Part shown: one piece after another, positions 1 through 13,500 of the stretch | Layout: each line of letters starts with the position of its first letter | How positions within the stretch are numbered: position 1 is the stretch's first letter | NCBI GenBank assembly: GCA_947579605.1 | Contig: OX388321.1 | Location: forward strand, 12,923,427 to 12,987,426 | Direction of reading: 5' to 3' | Length of the DNA stretch: 64,000 bases | From: Athripsodes cinereus | Taxonomy: Eukaryota > Arthropoda > Insecta > Trichoptera > Leptoceridae | Notes under the pieces: model-generated | Database searches by the model: none | What the model was told of the DNA's origin: nothing | What the model saw: only the letters and a program-made list of their open reading frames with translations | Program-made: the position numbers and the translations under genes

Positions 1-914
1 TTGCCATTCTAAATAATTTAAACATGTATGTACAAACAAACGTATTATAGTGATAATCTCGCCACTGCTTAAAATCACATTTTATTATGTAAATTGCTTT
101 GTTGATTTTGTTATGTAAATGATGATATGTAAAAAGAATAAAATAGATAAATAAAATAAATTGTTCTATAATACTCACTGAATTGGTTAGTCAAGAAAGG
201 GAACAAGTCCACTCTTTTTAAATTTTAAAAAACTACGCATATTTAAAAAAAAACCATTGCATTGGATGTATTACATATGTCAAAACCCAGTTATGTATAA
301 AAAAATATATAGTTTTTTGTGTCTCCTGAATAATTTGGTCTGCGTGACTTGGTCTCCTTCTTAAATAACCGATTCAACCGTAAGAAGGTTTGTCATTATT
401 GTACCTACCTACTTATATTGTAATGTCACAGTAATGTCACATTATTAATTTTTACATATGTCAATACATTACCTACTAAGTTACGTAAAATTTAATTACA
501 TATTATGAATATTTACGAAAATAACTTTTATTGATCATTATCTACTTTTCATTAATAAACAGCTAACTGATAAACAACATTATATTTTACTACAATGATA
601 ACCCTGTACTTGAAATTAATAATTAAAAATTTGATTATATGCATTTGCATATTGTGCCTATTTTTATTAGCTTTTGCATATATTCACTGCTTTTTAGACA
701 CATTATTTTCTGTTTCACTGGCGTATTTTTTTTGGGCTCAGCTTACAACACACACACCGAGTAAAATGACATATCAAAGTTCTATAAAAAATATTGAGCT
801 CTATTGTACAGTGGATGAAATGGTTTCTAAAAATTTCCACCCCTACTTTAACTAGATGAATGTGATTTTATAAAACAAAAATATATGCATATCACATTAT
901 ATACATATAAACCA
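1..914. other. gene-free AT-rich stretch
   Basis: I see no supported gene here. The only sizeable reading frame (595-855, +) encodes a hydrophobic low-complexity peptide without a recognisable domain and is most likely chance. No tRNA, repeat pair or clear promoter element was recognised. Confidence 0.5.
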
Positions 915-1229
915 TCACGCCGCTTCCTGTGGGATCTGGTTAATAATATGATCTTGCCATTTGATCCACGGACGACCACGTCTCCGAGCACCATTTCTCT
1001 CAACCAAATATATTTTCTTGGTCATTCTGTCTTCATTCATTCTTTCCACATGCCCAAACCATCGTAGCTTATTCACACTCATCTTTGTTATTTCATTTAC
1101 TTCCATTTCACATTCCCCTCGTATAGCAGTGTTACGCACACGATCTCTCAGACTTTTACCGCACATTCTTCTCAAGGATCTCATTTCTACTGAATTTATG
1201 CAACTTTTATCTTCTTTGGCCATGTCCAC
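915..1229 (-). pseudogene. LINE reverse-transcriptase C-terminal remnant
   Basis: The minus-strand frame of about 104 residues has the hallmark C-terminal block of insect non-LTR retrotransposon polyproteins: SLRRMCG, then WFGHVERM, then RRRGRPWIKW followed by QDHI. Known family members carry this block downstream of the RT domain. No RT palm motifs lie upstream, so this is a 5'-truncated dead fragment. It sits about 280 bp upstream of the FMO-1 start codon and is unrelated to that gene. Confidence 0.75.
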
Positions 1230-1512
1230 GTCTCACTTGCATACATTATATGCATATTACCTTCCATATTTCAAGCATTACTGGTGCATATTTCAAATTT
1301 TGTTTTTACATAATCTGATATTTACTTATCGCTTATCAATCATCGTAGGGTATAACTTATAATAATTAAATATGCAACAATCTTATCAATAAAGATTATG
1401 TACATACTTACGTACTTATATTGGAAGCCACACGCGCCAAGAATTAAATTAATATGAAGATAATATTATTTCAGATATAATCTTTATTCTGCACTATAAT
1501 ACGGACAATATA

Positions 1513-4500
1513 ATGAAGGTCGCGGTCATCGGAGCTGGTATAGCTGGACTATGTTCCTTGAGGTACTTGGCTGAATCATTTCCTGAAGCTACAATAGATG
1601 CCTTCGAATCCACTGATAATATCGGAGGTAATTGGGTCTATAATGAAGATACTGGCAAAGATGAGTTCAATCTTCCAATCATGACGAGTATGTATAAAAA
1701 TTTGAGGTGAGAAGACGATATTATTTATTTACTTTATATTATTATTACCTCTTTGTTGTACCTTAATGTCGCGTAACCCATCAACAAGCACAGTCTAAAC
1801 AACATGATAGAATATTAAAATATAGGTAAATTATGTGTTCTTAAAACTTCAAGTTCTTTTGAAGCTTTCAAGTGATGAAATAATAATCACCCGTTTTGAA
1901 TGTCTATTTTTTAATTGCACAGAGAGAACGGCTTGTATGTTGTTAAATTATGTTCGTCTGCTGATGCAGAAGATGGCTTGCAAATTAATCTATGTGTGTT
2001 ATTATATATATGAACTAGTAGATTTTTTTTGAAAATGGGTAATTACAAAATGGCACAGAGAGAGAAAATTTACTCGTAAATTAATTAGCAACACCGCATG
2101 TGCGAGAAGTCGTGATGGGATAAGTATATTAATTGCAAGTAATTATGAAATAATAATTAAGTCATTTCAACATTGAATTAAAAATGGTATTGTAATATTT
2201 GCACATCATCATAGATGAATAATACTGATGAACGCTTGTGATTCTTGGCTTGATTTTGTAAGAAGCTTAAGAAAGTAATTTAGTCAAAATCAACTATTAA
2301 CGTAATAACAAGGTGTATCGTTACTTATAATCAAATAAATTCTGTGCAAATAATACATAATTATGACAATTTGAATAAATTCAATTAATAAAGTCATTAA
2401 TCAATCAGAATTAAATTGAATTTCTTTGGTAGATAACATGTATATATTAATATTCTATTGATTTATATGTTATTGTTATTTGATGCAATCACATAATTAT
2501 GTATATATTTATGAGCAATAATAACATTCGAGTAGATATCAATAAAAAAAGGAAAGATAATGCTTTCCTAGATAATAACTAATTTCTGTGAATAGGTAAA
2601 TAAGTATTCTTTAATTTACTTAAGTACTACTTATTTAAGTATTTATTGATCATAAGATTTAATTGAATATGTGTTTTAGGGCGAATCTCCCCAAAATCAC
2701 TATGGAGCTACCTGATTATCCAATTCCAGAGCACTATAATGAATTCATGGATCATGATCTATACCTCGACTACCTTAGAGGCTATGCAAATCATTTCGAT
2801 CTATACAAAATGATTAAAGTAAGAAGGTATACCTAATATCAATAATGTGTGTGTTCCTTCCCCCCGGAATCACTATAGTATGAATAGAACTCCTGTCACA
2901 GCCCGTAAAGGGGCACCTTTAGCAAAAACGATAAAACATTAAATTTTCAACAAATTTGGTACACAAACTCTCAAAACTTTTTGACCCTACGAACATTTTG
3001 ATTTGATAAAATATGAAAACAAATATTAATTACCAATATCAAACTTTAACTTTAAAAAAAAACTTGATTATAGCTTCATAGTATTCGTTTATAAAAAAAG
3101 CATATTTTTAAAAATCGAATTCGGGGGTGTGTTTGGTACATAAATGCACGAGAATCCTACAAATTTTCATATTTTTTTTTAATATTACGAATACTTAGAT
3201 AGTTATTACTATTATAGAACAAATAAATTATATTTTTTTGTTTTTTTTTATTGACCGATTTAAAAAATATTTTTTTTGATAAAATTTCTCATATTTTGGA
3301 ATCAAAAATCACCACATGAACTCGATTTTTTGTGTACTAAAAAAGTTTACTATAATCTATAGTATTTATATGCTTGATAGAACGAATAACAAATATATTT
3401 ATTTTACAAATAATTTGTATTTTGATATAACAAAGAGTACCTAAATATATCTCGTCAGTCTGCGATTTATTTATTTTTTAATAAAATACTAATATTGGTA
3501 ATAAATATTTGATTTTTTTTATTTTATGAAATCAATATGTTCACAAGGGTCAACAAGTTTTGGCACTTTTTCTATCAAATTTGTTGAAAATTAAATATTT
3601 TACCGTTTTTGCTAAACGGGGCCCTTAAAGGCGGGTATTTGTAAGACCTCACGTACAAGACAGCAATTTAGCGATAAGGTAAGCCACAAGTCTTGAATGT
3701 CTTTTTTCTTTATTCGGACGGAGATATGCCGTGATAGTATAGTATACTCGCATATGTAGTGGTACTAATTATTTTATTGATGCACTTGAAATAGTAAGGT
3801 ACGATAGAATATCCATCCATCGAATCATCCCTCAACAATCCTCCCGAAAGTGCAGCCTTCTGTATTCAGAACACCAATTAAGTCACCTATTTTCTTAATA
3901 TTTCTAACGTTATGATTTTGTTGCTGTATGAATGTTGGCTTTATTTCATATAATATACCTATGTATCTATTTTAAACACATTAAATGATAAACTTCTTAT
4001 CTTAGCTGTATATCAAGTTATGTAATTATGTTTCCAAAAAATATTTATAAGGCAAATGTATCTTATGATCTCGATGTTGTATACAAATTTTTGTTGTATA
4101 CAAAAATGTTGTATACAAATTGTCGGCTGGTATGGCGCGGAGGTAACGCTCTTGCCTTTGAGTCACGAGGTCCCGGGTTCGATTCCCGGCCAGGGCAGAT
4201 TGAGGAATGACCTTTTTCAAATTGTCCTGGGTCTGGATGTTACAGGTATTATAAGTGTTTAGTGTATTGTATATGTGTGTATCGTCGCGTTAGTACCCAT
4301 TATACAAGATTCATCTTAGTTTGGGACTAGCTCGATCTGTGTGAAATGTCTATGTATGTTATGTTTAAATTTAATGAAGATATGTAAGAAGTTTTGAAAG
4401 CAAATATTTAAATGACTTAAAATAAATACCTATATAATTGTATTTATCTTAACTTTTTTAGTTCCGTCACCACGTGACTTATGTAAAGAAGATATCAGAA

Positions 4501-7500
4501 GGTTGGGAAGTTGAATGCGACGACGTCAGATCTAAGAACAAAATAGTTGGCCAATATGACTACATATTTATCTGCAGTGGACACTACCATCATTCATTCT
4601 ATCCAGAAATAAAAGGGATGGATATTTACAAAGGTATGAATACATTATTTGAAAATAACTATGGAATATCGTATAATTTGTTCAGTAGGTATGTATTTTA
4701 ATGTTTTTTTTTTATTTGCTCAAGTTATAAACAATTTCCATGTTTTGAAGACCACTAAACTGCATTATTGTAACTAATCAGCTATGCAGTCAAGTTATTC
4801 ACTAAAGCCATTCTTAATAATAGTCGTAAGTTTTTATAAACTGCATTCTACAAATGAAATAAAAAATAGTCAACACTCTTTTCTTTTAAACAAATTGTAC
4901 GATTGCATTTAGATGAATATATATAAAATATCAAGCCTTGTATTGTGTGTATCTGGAAAAAAATATTATTTCAAATGAAGAACGTATGATACATCGATCT
5001 TAACCTATTTACACAAATTATATTTTTGTAAAGAGTTAACAAGTACACGAAATGTTATTTAATTCATTCATTTCTTTTTTTTCACTACAATATTTGCACA
5101 TCATTACAGCTTTTGGCCAATGTGATGTGTAGAGTAGAAATACAATTTATATACAGTTACATAATATTTACAGTAAAAAAAAAAAAAAAAATAAACAAAC
5201 AAACAAACAAACAAAAGATCACAAATTGCCTCAATCAAACCAGCAAATTCCTTGCAAGGCAGAAAAAATACGTCACAGTTCCGAGCCAACAAATTAATGT
5301 ACATGCATCATATGATTTCACTTCAAGATGCATCTGTCACAAGTTCATTGTACTCGTAAAATCATATAGCATTAATCAGGTGGTCGTATTGAAGAGATAC
5401 ACGCATTATGTATGTATGTATATACTTATCATTTATTATCAAACTTGCTTCTTAACTCTGAATTAAATAAGTATTGTGATTACTATACTCGTATCTTGTA
5501 TGTAGAGTGTTACACCCACACGTTTGATCACAATCTTGATAACAATGTTTCGTAAATATTACAAATAAAACAAATATAGATAGGTATCATTACATTGAAA
5601 AATGCTTATCTCTCTGTGCATTCTCCAACATTTGGAATGTCATATTAGAACTTAGGTATGTACCTACGAATACAAATAACCTATTTTTTATAAAATAAAA
5701 ATAAATTAAAGTTGTTAGTTAACCCAAATACCTACGTCCACTTCCAATATCATTGCACTGTGTAACGTTGAGTTATGTATTTATATCGAGAAGATAGGTA
5801 TAAATGGAAATTATTGTCGTTGAATAAATTTTTAATCATCTAGATCTAGATATAATAAGTAGGTGTTAAACATTTGTTGAATATTTACAATAGCTATGTA
5901 TTTATCTTTATACCCTTTTTATACTTTGACAATAATATACACCAAGAGTATAATTATGAAAACGTTACCTACTTTTACTTCTACAATAGCATCATTCAAT
6001 CCAGGGCCCAATTGAGAGGGGAAGACGAGCCGGACAAATGCCCAGAGCGGCAAAAAAAATTGTAAATAAATGCAGGTTTTCCTTTCAGTACCAATAAGGC
6101 ATTCAGTTTAGGTGACATACTTAATTGCTGAATTATGGGAATTAATTGTCTTATATGTGAGGTTTTACGAACACCTTCCTTTTACAGGACACCCGTAAAT
6201 TTACATAAAAGAGTGGATATTCTTTGCTGGGAATTCCAGGAAAGAACAACACTCTTATATTCTACAACAATTAATACGTCATTAAATTTATCACTTTCAC
6301 ATTACTATTTCAAGTCGAGCCTTGTTTTCATTCAGCACTCAAATTGATAGCGATCAAATAATCTTTTTTTTAATGTTTCAGGAAACCAGATGCACAGTCA
6401 CATTTACAGAAAACCTGAAGATTACAAAAACAAAACTGTCCTTATAATTGGCTGCGGACCTTCTGGCTTAGATCTTTCTATAGACATTTCCAAACACAGT
6501 AAGAAGGTTTACCTCAGCCACCATATACCAAAACTGCTACCTTTATTAAACCATGTAGTCCATAAGCCTGACGTTCAAGAGTTTACAGAAGACTCTGTAA
6601 TATTCAAAGATGGAAGTTGTGAAAAAGTTGATGAGATTATTTATTGCACAGGTAAGTTATTAGGTGCTTTCATCTTTCATATTTTATCTTTGTCAAAGTC
6701 CTTTCAATATAACATCCCTATTTGTCCCTTATTCTATGTTTGGAACATGCATTACACACATAGACATTAGTTTTCTTTTAAATTCATATTTTTATTTTGT
6801 TCTTCTCCGTGCAATATCAATCACAAATATCAAATTAATAAACCATCAGTTTAATGCAATACACAAAGTTAGACTTTATCACTTTATTGCGATATCTTCC
6901 AGCTAACTCTGATATACCTATTAGTGATGTAACGAATGTCTGATTTTGGATATTCGTGAATGCGAATGCGAATGCGAATATTTCATGCCGACATTCGCGA
7001 ATGCGAATGCGAATGCGAATATTGACTTGAAAATGGTATAGGAATTTGAAATATTCCAAAACTCCTCGGTTTTCTTAAAGAATATTTTCTTGCAGTACCT
7101 TTTTCCACAATGTACCGGGTAAGTATCCGGTACTTTCACCGAATTACTGATTTGTTTCTTCATTTACATGGTACACAACAGATGAAAGACATATAAATAT
7201 AAACATGTAAGCGACAAAAACATTCCAATAGTCTTACATCGAAACAGTGCATACTTCAGCAATAACACACAAAACAATTATAGAAAATCTCACACATAAT
7301 ATAGGTATTAATTCACAATACATCCAATCACCCATTCCTATTACAAATCGCTGCTCACCCAATTTCGCACACATACCTAATACATTCATTCGCACAAACA
7401 CATTCACACTTCACTAATGTATGCAATAACAATACAAAAAAACTCTTAAAAAAGAAAAATCAAAAATTTAAAAATTTAAAAAACAGTCTAAAAATTAATA

Positions 7501-10500
7501 CTATCCCAAACACTTCACATTTTATCAAACATATACATTTTTTTTATATTTATTTCATCTTATTCTACCCTCAACTCTCCTTTCTCACAAACCTGACGTA
7601 ATTGGCACTTTAAAATTCTATAAACAGGGTTTCTTGAGTCTGCAATCGTTTTTGTTTTTTTTTAATGTAGAACGGAAAACAAGATCTTGTTAAAGGAAGC
7701 ATTCTAAAGTTAATCGTATCTAAAATATTAGGCACATCGTATTCGGACAAGCATATTTTTCTCAGGTTGCGTGCATCCAGCAAAACTCTTCACAATTCCA
7801 ATTTAGGCAAATCTTTAATAAATACAGGATAATGCAATCTCTTCCTAACCAAACGAATGAATTTAGACTGAGTTCTCTCAACTTGATCGACATATTTTTT
7901 AAAATGTGGATTCCATACAGAGGAACAGTCCTCCAGCTTGGAGCGAAACAACGATAAGTACAAGTACAAATACGATTCATATAACCTAAATGACTTTGTA
8001 GATCTCAGAATAAATCCCAGTATTTTATTGCTCTCTTCGATAATTTTGTTCACGTGATCATCAAAGTGAAGCTCAGAGTCAAACACCACACCTAAATCTC
8101 TAATCTTATTTACTTCTTTTAAATCATGATTATGGATATTGTAAATTTATCGAATTTTGTTTCTATTTTTGGTAAAAGAGATCAGATTACACTTCTCCAG
8201 ATTCAAGTGCAAGTTATTTTTATTTTGAGTTCGTCGGTAGTCTGGAGGTAGAGTCTCGGCCTCGTGAACAGGGGGTCCGTGGTTCGATCCCAGGTGCCGG
8301 CAAACTCCCCTTTCACGACACAAGCTTTTAGCTTACTGTGAAAGGTGTATAAGGTTGTATTTGGGTTTATAACAAAACCCAGATATATCTTTTTTTAAAA
8401 AAAAAAAAATTTCTTTTACAGTACTCGTGTAGTCTTTCCAAGTCCTCGTTAAGCATTTCATAGTCAAACAATAATTGAATTTGACAGTATATTTTTAAAT
8501 CGTCCGCAAATAATAGAAGCTCTGAGTGGTCAAAGCACTTTTTTATGTTGTTTATGAATATCGTGAAAAGTAAAGGACCCAAAGAAGACCCCTGAGGGAC
8601 ACCAGATGTAACACTGACACTGCCAGATGAGTAACCGTTAAGTTTAACTGTCATCAATCTATCAGAAATATATGAGTCAATCCACCTTAGTTGAAAAAAG
8701 TCGATGTTCTACTTTATCAAATGCCTTTTGAAAGCCGATATAAATGGCATCCAACTGTATACGATTGTCCATAGCTGAGAAAAAAAATCAGATTTGTTAC
8801 TGTCGATCTTCCACTCATGAATCCATGCTGCTCTACAAGAAGATACGGCTTCAGGAAAAAAGTAATTTGTTCACGAACCATACCCTCAAATATTTTTGAA
8901 ATAGGTGATAGAATTAAAATTGGTCTGTAGTTACGAACGTCCGATTTGCTGCCAGATTTATGCAAAGGAATAATACTAGCCATCTTCCATTTGCATGGAA
9001 AACATCCTTCTTGTAAACTCCTAATTTATTTATCGTGTCGAAACCCAGAGAAAAAACCCATCAAACTGATTTCCAGTACTGCGCAAAACGCGCAGCAGGT
9101 GGAGATGCGTCAAAAATATCCTCCATAGTGCAAGTGACAGGGCACAATGGACACTCCAACAAGTGTGGCATAGTCTGTGCTGCACCACAGTCACACGCTC
9201 CGGATTCGTCCTGTAGGAAGCCCAATCGTTCTCTATTGTCGCGGCAGTTTCCTACACCAGATCTCAGTCGAGTTAGGGTTTTCCATGTCCCATAGTCTAG
9301 ATTGCCTCCTGCAGCAAGGTGTTCTAATAAATGTCAGATACAATGGTTTGGTTAAATGACTTACACATCTCTTTAATATATTGGTGCTAGACCATCAGGG
9401 CCAACTCCTTTTGTCTCATCTATACCTAATAAACGTTTATGAATATCAGATTTCAAGATATTAACCATGGATAAACATGAGTTAGTTAAAATATTTTCCA
9501 ATTCTTTAGTATTAGAATCATGCAAATTATTCAGTGAAAATACAGAACCAAAAAACGTCGAAAACAAGTTTGCAATCCCCTGTGGATCGCTCGAAGTCTG
9601 GTCACCGTCACCCATTACCCTTGGATAGCCTCTAGATTCTTTAAGGGAATTCACGAATGAAAAGAAAGACTTGACATTGCCCTTAAGTGACTTCTCAGTG
9701 TTATTAATAAAAGACCTATAATCGTGATTCTGCGACAACTTCAACTGAGCTCTTAGTTGAAAAAATAAATTGTAGTCAGAATCATTACGGTTCATCTTCA
9801 ACTTACGCCAAGCCTTAGACTTCTCTTAAACAATAACAGAATTCTATTAGAGAACCATTTGGGAAAATTATTAGGTGACACCCTCTTCATATGTAGGTGT
9901 ATGCTTCTCAATTATTGGCAAAACATAACCATAAAAAGATTCAATCATGATTAGAAAATGAGTTTAATTCACAATGTATTTAAATTATCACTTGATATTT
10001 ATATGTAGATCTGCGACCTACATATAAATATCAAGTGATAATTTAAATACATTGTGAATTAAACTCATTTTCTAATCATGTCGCGTAATTATCACATAGT
10101 GAATGCCAAAAACATAAAAAAAAAAGATTCAATCATCTTATTCACCGGTCCGTTTCCCAAAACACTGACCCAATCAACACTTTGTAGATCAAAATTTATT
10201 TCCGAAAAGTTTGACTTAAAGTATATTAATTTCTGGATCATATTTTGAGACAAATCCTCAGCAATTTCAAACTCATAATCTATCAACAGTGAAGGATAGT
10301 GTGAATCCTTACCAACCAGTGGAGAGTCACATCTGGTAACAGAACACGGAATAGTTGAAAGAATTAAATCCAAGATAACTTGATTGCTGTTATAAACTCC
10401 GTTAGACTGAAACATATTGAGAAAAGATATAGATTCTATCAAATACTGCGCAACAGGACACGAATAAGAATACGGAACAAAGATTGAATCAACATCGGGG

Positions 10501-13500
10501 TCTTTTTTCCATTGGATTGTTGGGATATTGGAATCTCCAATAAGACAAATATCCGTTTTGCCGTAATAGCTGATTAAACGTTCAGATATACTTAAAAAAA
10601 AAGATGTTTTAAGTATCTAAGGATGTGGAAGGCGGTATATACATATACTACACCCAGTAGCGGTGAGCATTTTTTCATGCGTTACCGATGAAAAACGAAT
10701 ACTGGTAAAAAAAACTTTCACCAGTATCATCCCAAACAAGAGTGGATGAATATCCTAGTGTCCGATCCACAGCAATTAAGACCCCACCTCCATCCCTTTT
10801 ACCACTCAACATGAAATCCCTATCCTTGCGGTAAACTGTATATTCGTTTTGAAAAAGTTCGCTGTCAAATATGCCACAATTTAGCCAAGCTTCCGTCAGA
10901 ACAATTATATCATAACTATTTGCAAATAAGTTTGCTCTAAACTCCTCGATCTTAGTCTTCAAGCCCCGAAAATTCTGAGAGAATACTTTAGTGTGGTTCA
11001 CCTTGTAGTATGATATAAATATTCCTTAAATAGAATATAAAATTATTGTAGGGCCCTATACTCATAGCAGTTGTAATACTTAAAACAAACATATAAATTA
11101 AATCTCCACAAATGCATATTTCTCCTAATAATAATAACATCATCAAGCAAACGAACACAGGAAACAATACAACAAATGTGGCCAACACGGAACAGACCAG
11201 ATACTTTATTACTAAAATAATATTCGCAAAACATTCGCATATTTTTTTGCGAATGCGAATGCGAATGCGAATACTTTGAAATATGCGAATATTCGCGAAT
11301 GCGAATGCGAATGCGAATATTCGTTACATCACTAATACCTATACATATACAAACTAAAAAAGGTATCATGTTCAATAAAAGTAATCAAATGGTTAGAAAT
11401 TGTCAAACTCGTGAATTCGTTGTCTTCTTAATGAGAAAGGGGGTTCTAAAAATTTTATGATGTTTACTGCTTACAGGTTATGAATATCACTTTCCATATC
11501 TTGATGAAAATTGTGGAGTAAATGTCCAGAGATCTCACATCAGACACCTGTACCACGATGTGGTTAATGTAGAAGAACCTTCCATGTTCTTCATTGGGAT
11601 TCCCATACACTGCTGTGCTGTAGTGTTGAGAGACTTCCAGGTGAGAAATACAGTAAAAGTTTCCAATCGTGAATTCCCGATGGTATCACGTTTTAAATAC
11701 ATAAGAAACCTCTATTGTAGTGTTTGAGAAATCGCAAAAAAGGTGAAAACAAAAGTAGGTACCTACTTTCAAAAACACAAATCTTTCACTCTTTTTCGCA
11801 AGTTTTAGAATTTGCTGTAAAATTATTCGTTATCCTTCATTTACTTGATGAGGTATGCCACCAACCCTGAATATCTTAATATATGATTTCAGACCAACTG
11901 CGTTTAATAAACATGTAATACATCTTCTCCGTGCCATTAAATGTAGAGGCATTGAGGATGGGTGACTTAATCGCTGAGTTGAATATGTTAAATGTCTTGA
12001 TTGTGATATTCCACGAACACCTGCCTTTTTCATGACACCCGAAAACTTACAGATAAGAGTGGGAGACCTATGTCGAAGACTCCAAGGAGCTATGTAATAA
12101 AAGTAAAGGAAATTAGTGAAAACATAAAAATAGCAGTAATATTATGCATATGTTTCGATCTCTATACTGCTTCAAGTACAAAGTTATTAATATTGCAAAA
12201 TTTGGCGTTTTTTATTTATGACAGAAAAGATGGGAAATCCTATTCTTTGCCGGGGACTCCTCAGCTCTCAGACTCCCAGACCCAAAAACTGCTAAAATAT
12301 CCGATAAGAATTTTATGCATCGAAATAATTATTTAACATTTCTTGGTTTCCAGGCCAGATACACCGTAGCTTTGATGAAGGATGAGTTCACCCTGCCATC
12401 GAAACAGACAATGCTCGACATTCTTCGGAAGAAAGATGAAGAACGAATTAAAGCTGGAAAAAGAGAGAGTTATATACACGATCTTATAAGTGATGAGGTG
12501 AATAATTTACATACACACATTATTTTTCTGGTATATACCGTCTCATGACAAGCTTCAGGATTCAACTTTCTATATTCAATGTGTAAACTGCTACATAATA
12601 TATTAGAATAAAGAAAATTCGATTCCCGGGCTCGATTCCCGGTCAGGGCAAAAAAATGGGCTTTTTCATATTGTCCTGGGTCTGGGTGTTACATCTATAT
12701 GTGTTCAGTGTATTGTATATATGTGTATCGTCGTGTTAGTAAGTACCCATAGGTAATACAAGATTCATATCTTAGTTTGGGACTAGCTCGATCCGTGTGA
12801 ATTGTCTATTCGTGTTATCATAAATATTTGTGGTAGAATCATCCGCAAATGAATGTTGTATAAAGTTGTTATTTGTTATAGGTACATGGTAGGTTGTTGC
12901 TAACTAACCATGTATGTAATAATAATAATATGTAGGTATGTAATAAAAATATTTCATTTAACAAATATTTCATTGAATGAACCTTTAATAATTGATACAG
13001 AAAATGTCAACACGTAAAACTAGAAAAAAAATTTCTTATTATCACAAAATACAAAAAATAAAATAAAATCTTTACACAAGTCTAAAGATTTTATTTAAAT
13101 TTATGATTTTTAAAGCCCTGAAATTTAAATTACTGCGATTTCATTGAATTTCGGTAAAAAAAAATATTTGTATAATTTAAAAGTATTTAGGCAGTCTACT
13201 TTCTATTACTAAATTTTATTGATACTATGATTAAACCGATGGAATAATGGTGTACAATAAATCGTATAAGATGTGACATAATATTCTGATCTTTTTCTTA
13301 TTTATGTGGTGTTCGCACAAAATAACATACAGGTCAGACGATTTCGCTTACATAAAAAACAAAATCCGTCGAATGTCCATGAATATCAAACGCAAAATTA
13401 GTGAGTGTCCATTGTGCCCTCCCACATGAACTGAGGAGGATATTTTTGACGCATGTTGTGCGTCTCCGCACGTTCATCTCCGCATCTCCACGTGCTGTGC

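Larger units (their letters stand above)
7750..11001 (-). pseudogene. LINE A ORF2 remnant (endonuclease-RT, Jockey/CR1-like)
   Basis: Fragments of one ORF2 follow in order on the minus strand. The endonuclease start reads FSQNFRGLKTK and then VLTEAWL (near 11000-10880), with DGGGVLIAVDRT. The middle of the endonuclease is at 10442-10092. An RT start GVGPDGLAP ends near 9373. RT blocks with NYRPILILSP, HGFMSGRST, GVPQGSSLGPLLF and the catalytic LLLFADDLKIY follow (8983-8367). The post-RT region VFDSELHFDDHV and VERTQSKFIRLVRKR is at 8089-7790. The frame is broken by stops and by three later insertions (LINE C fragment, SINE B, palindrome). FADD without RNase H suits Jockey- or CR1-type LINEs. 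The element is dead and sits inside the hAT element. Confidence 0.85.
6922..11334. mobile_element. hAT-type DNA transposon (non-autonomous or gutted), host of nested LINEs
   Basis: The element is bounded by a perfect 16-bp terminal inverted repeat, TAGTGATGTAACGAAT. It is flanked by a perfect 8-bp target duplication, ATACCTAT, at 6914-6921 and 11335-11342. An 8-bp duplication with a TAGTG-type terminus is characteristic of the hAT superfamily. Arrays of the hexamer GCGAAT lie just inside both ends (6957-7019 and 11249-11318), and hAT subterminal repeats commonly serve as transposase-binding sites. No hAT transposase frame is recognisable. The interior is dominated by an inserted LINE on the minus strand. 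The whole element lies in FMO-1 intron 4. Confidence 0.85.

Noticed and set aside
595..855. 86-codon hydrophobic reading frame as a membrane peptide gene
   Set aside because: Composition follows the AT-rich background; there is no domain, homologous exon or neighbouring splice signal to support it.
1513..1710. Bacterial oxidoreductase contamination, from the N-terminal Rossmann motif
   Set aside because: Six further exons with GT-AG borders continue the FMO in frame, so it is a nuclear gene.
4125..4200. Functional tRNA gene
   Set aside because: The box A/B region is followed by a repeated non-tRNA body, and a second truncated copy lies at 12624, so it is a SINE head.
7190..7650. hAT transposase remnant inside the hAT element
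   Set aside because: No zinc-finger or dimerisation-domain motif could be read; the segment is more likely LINE A 3' UTR.
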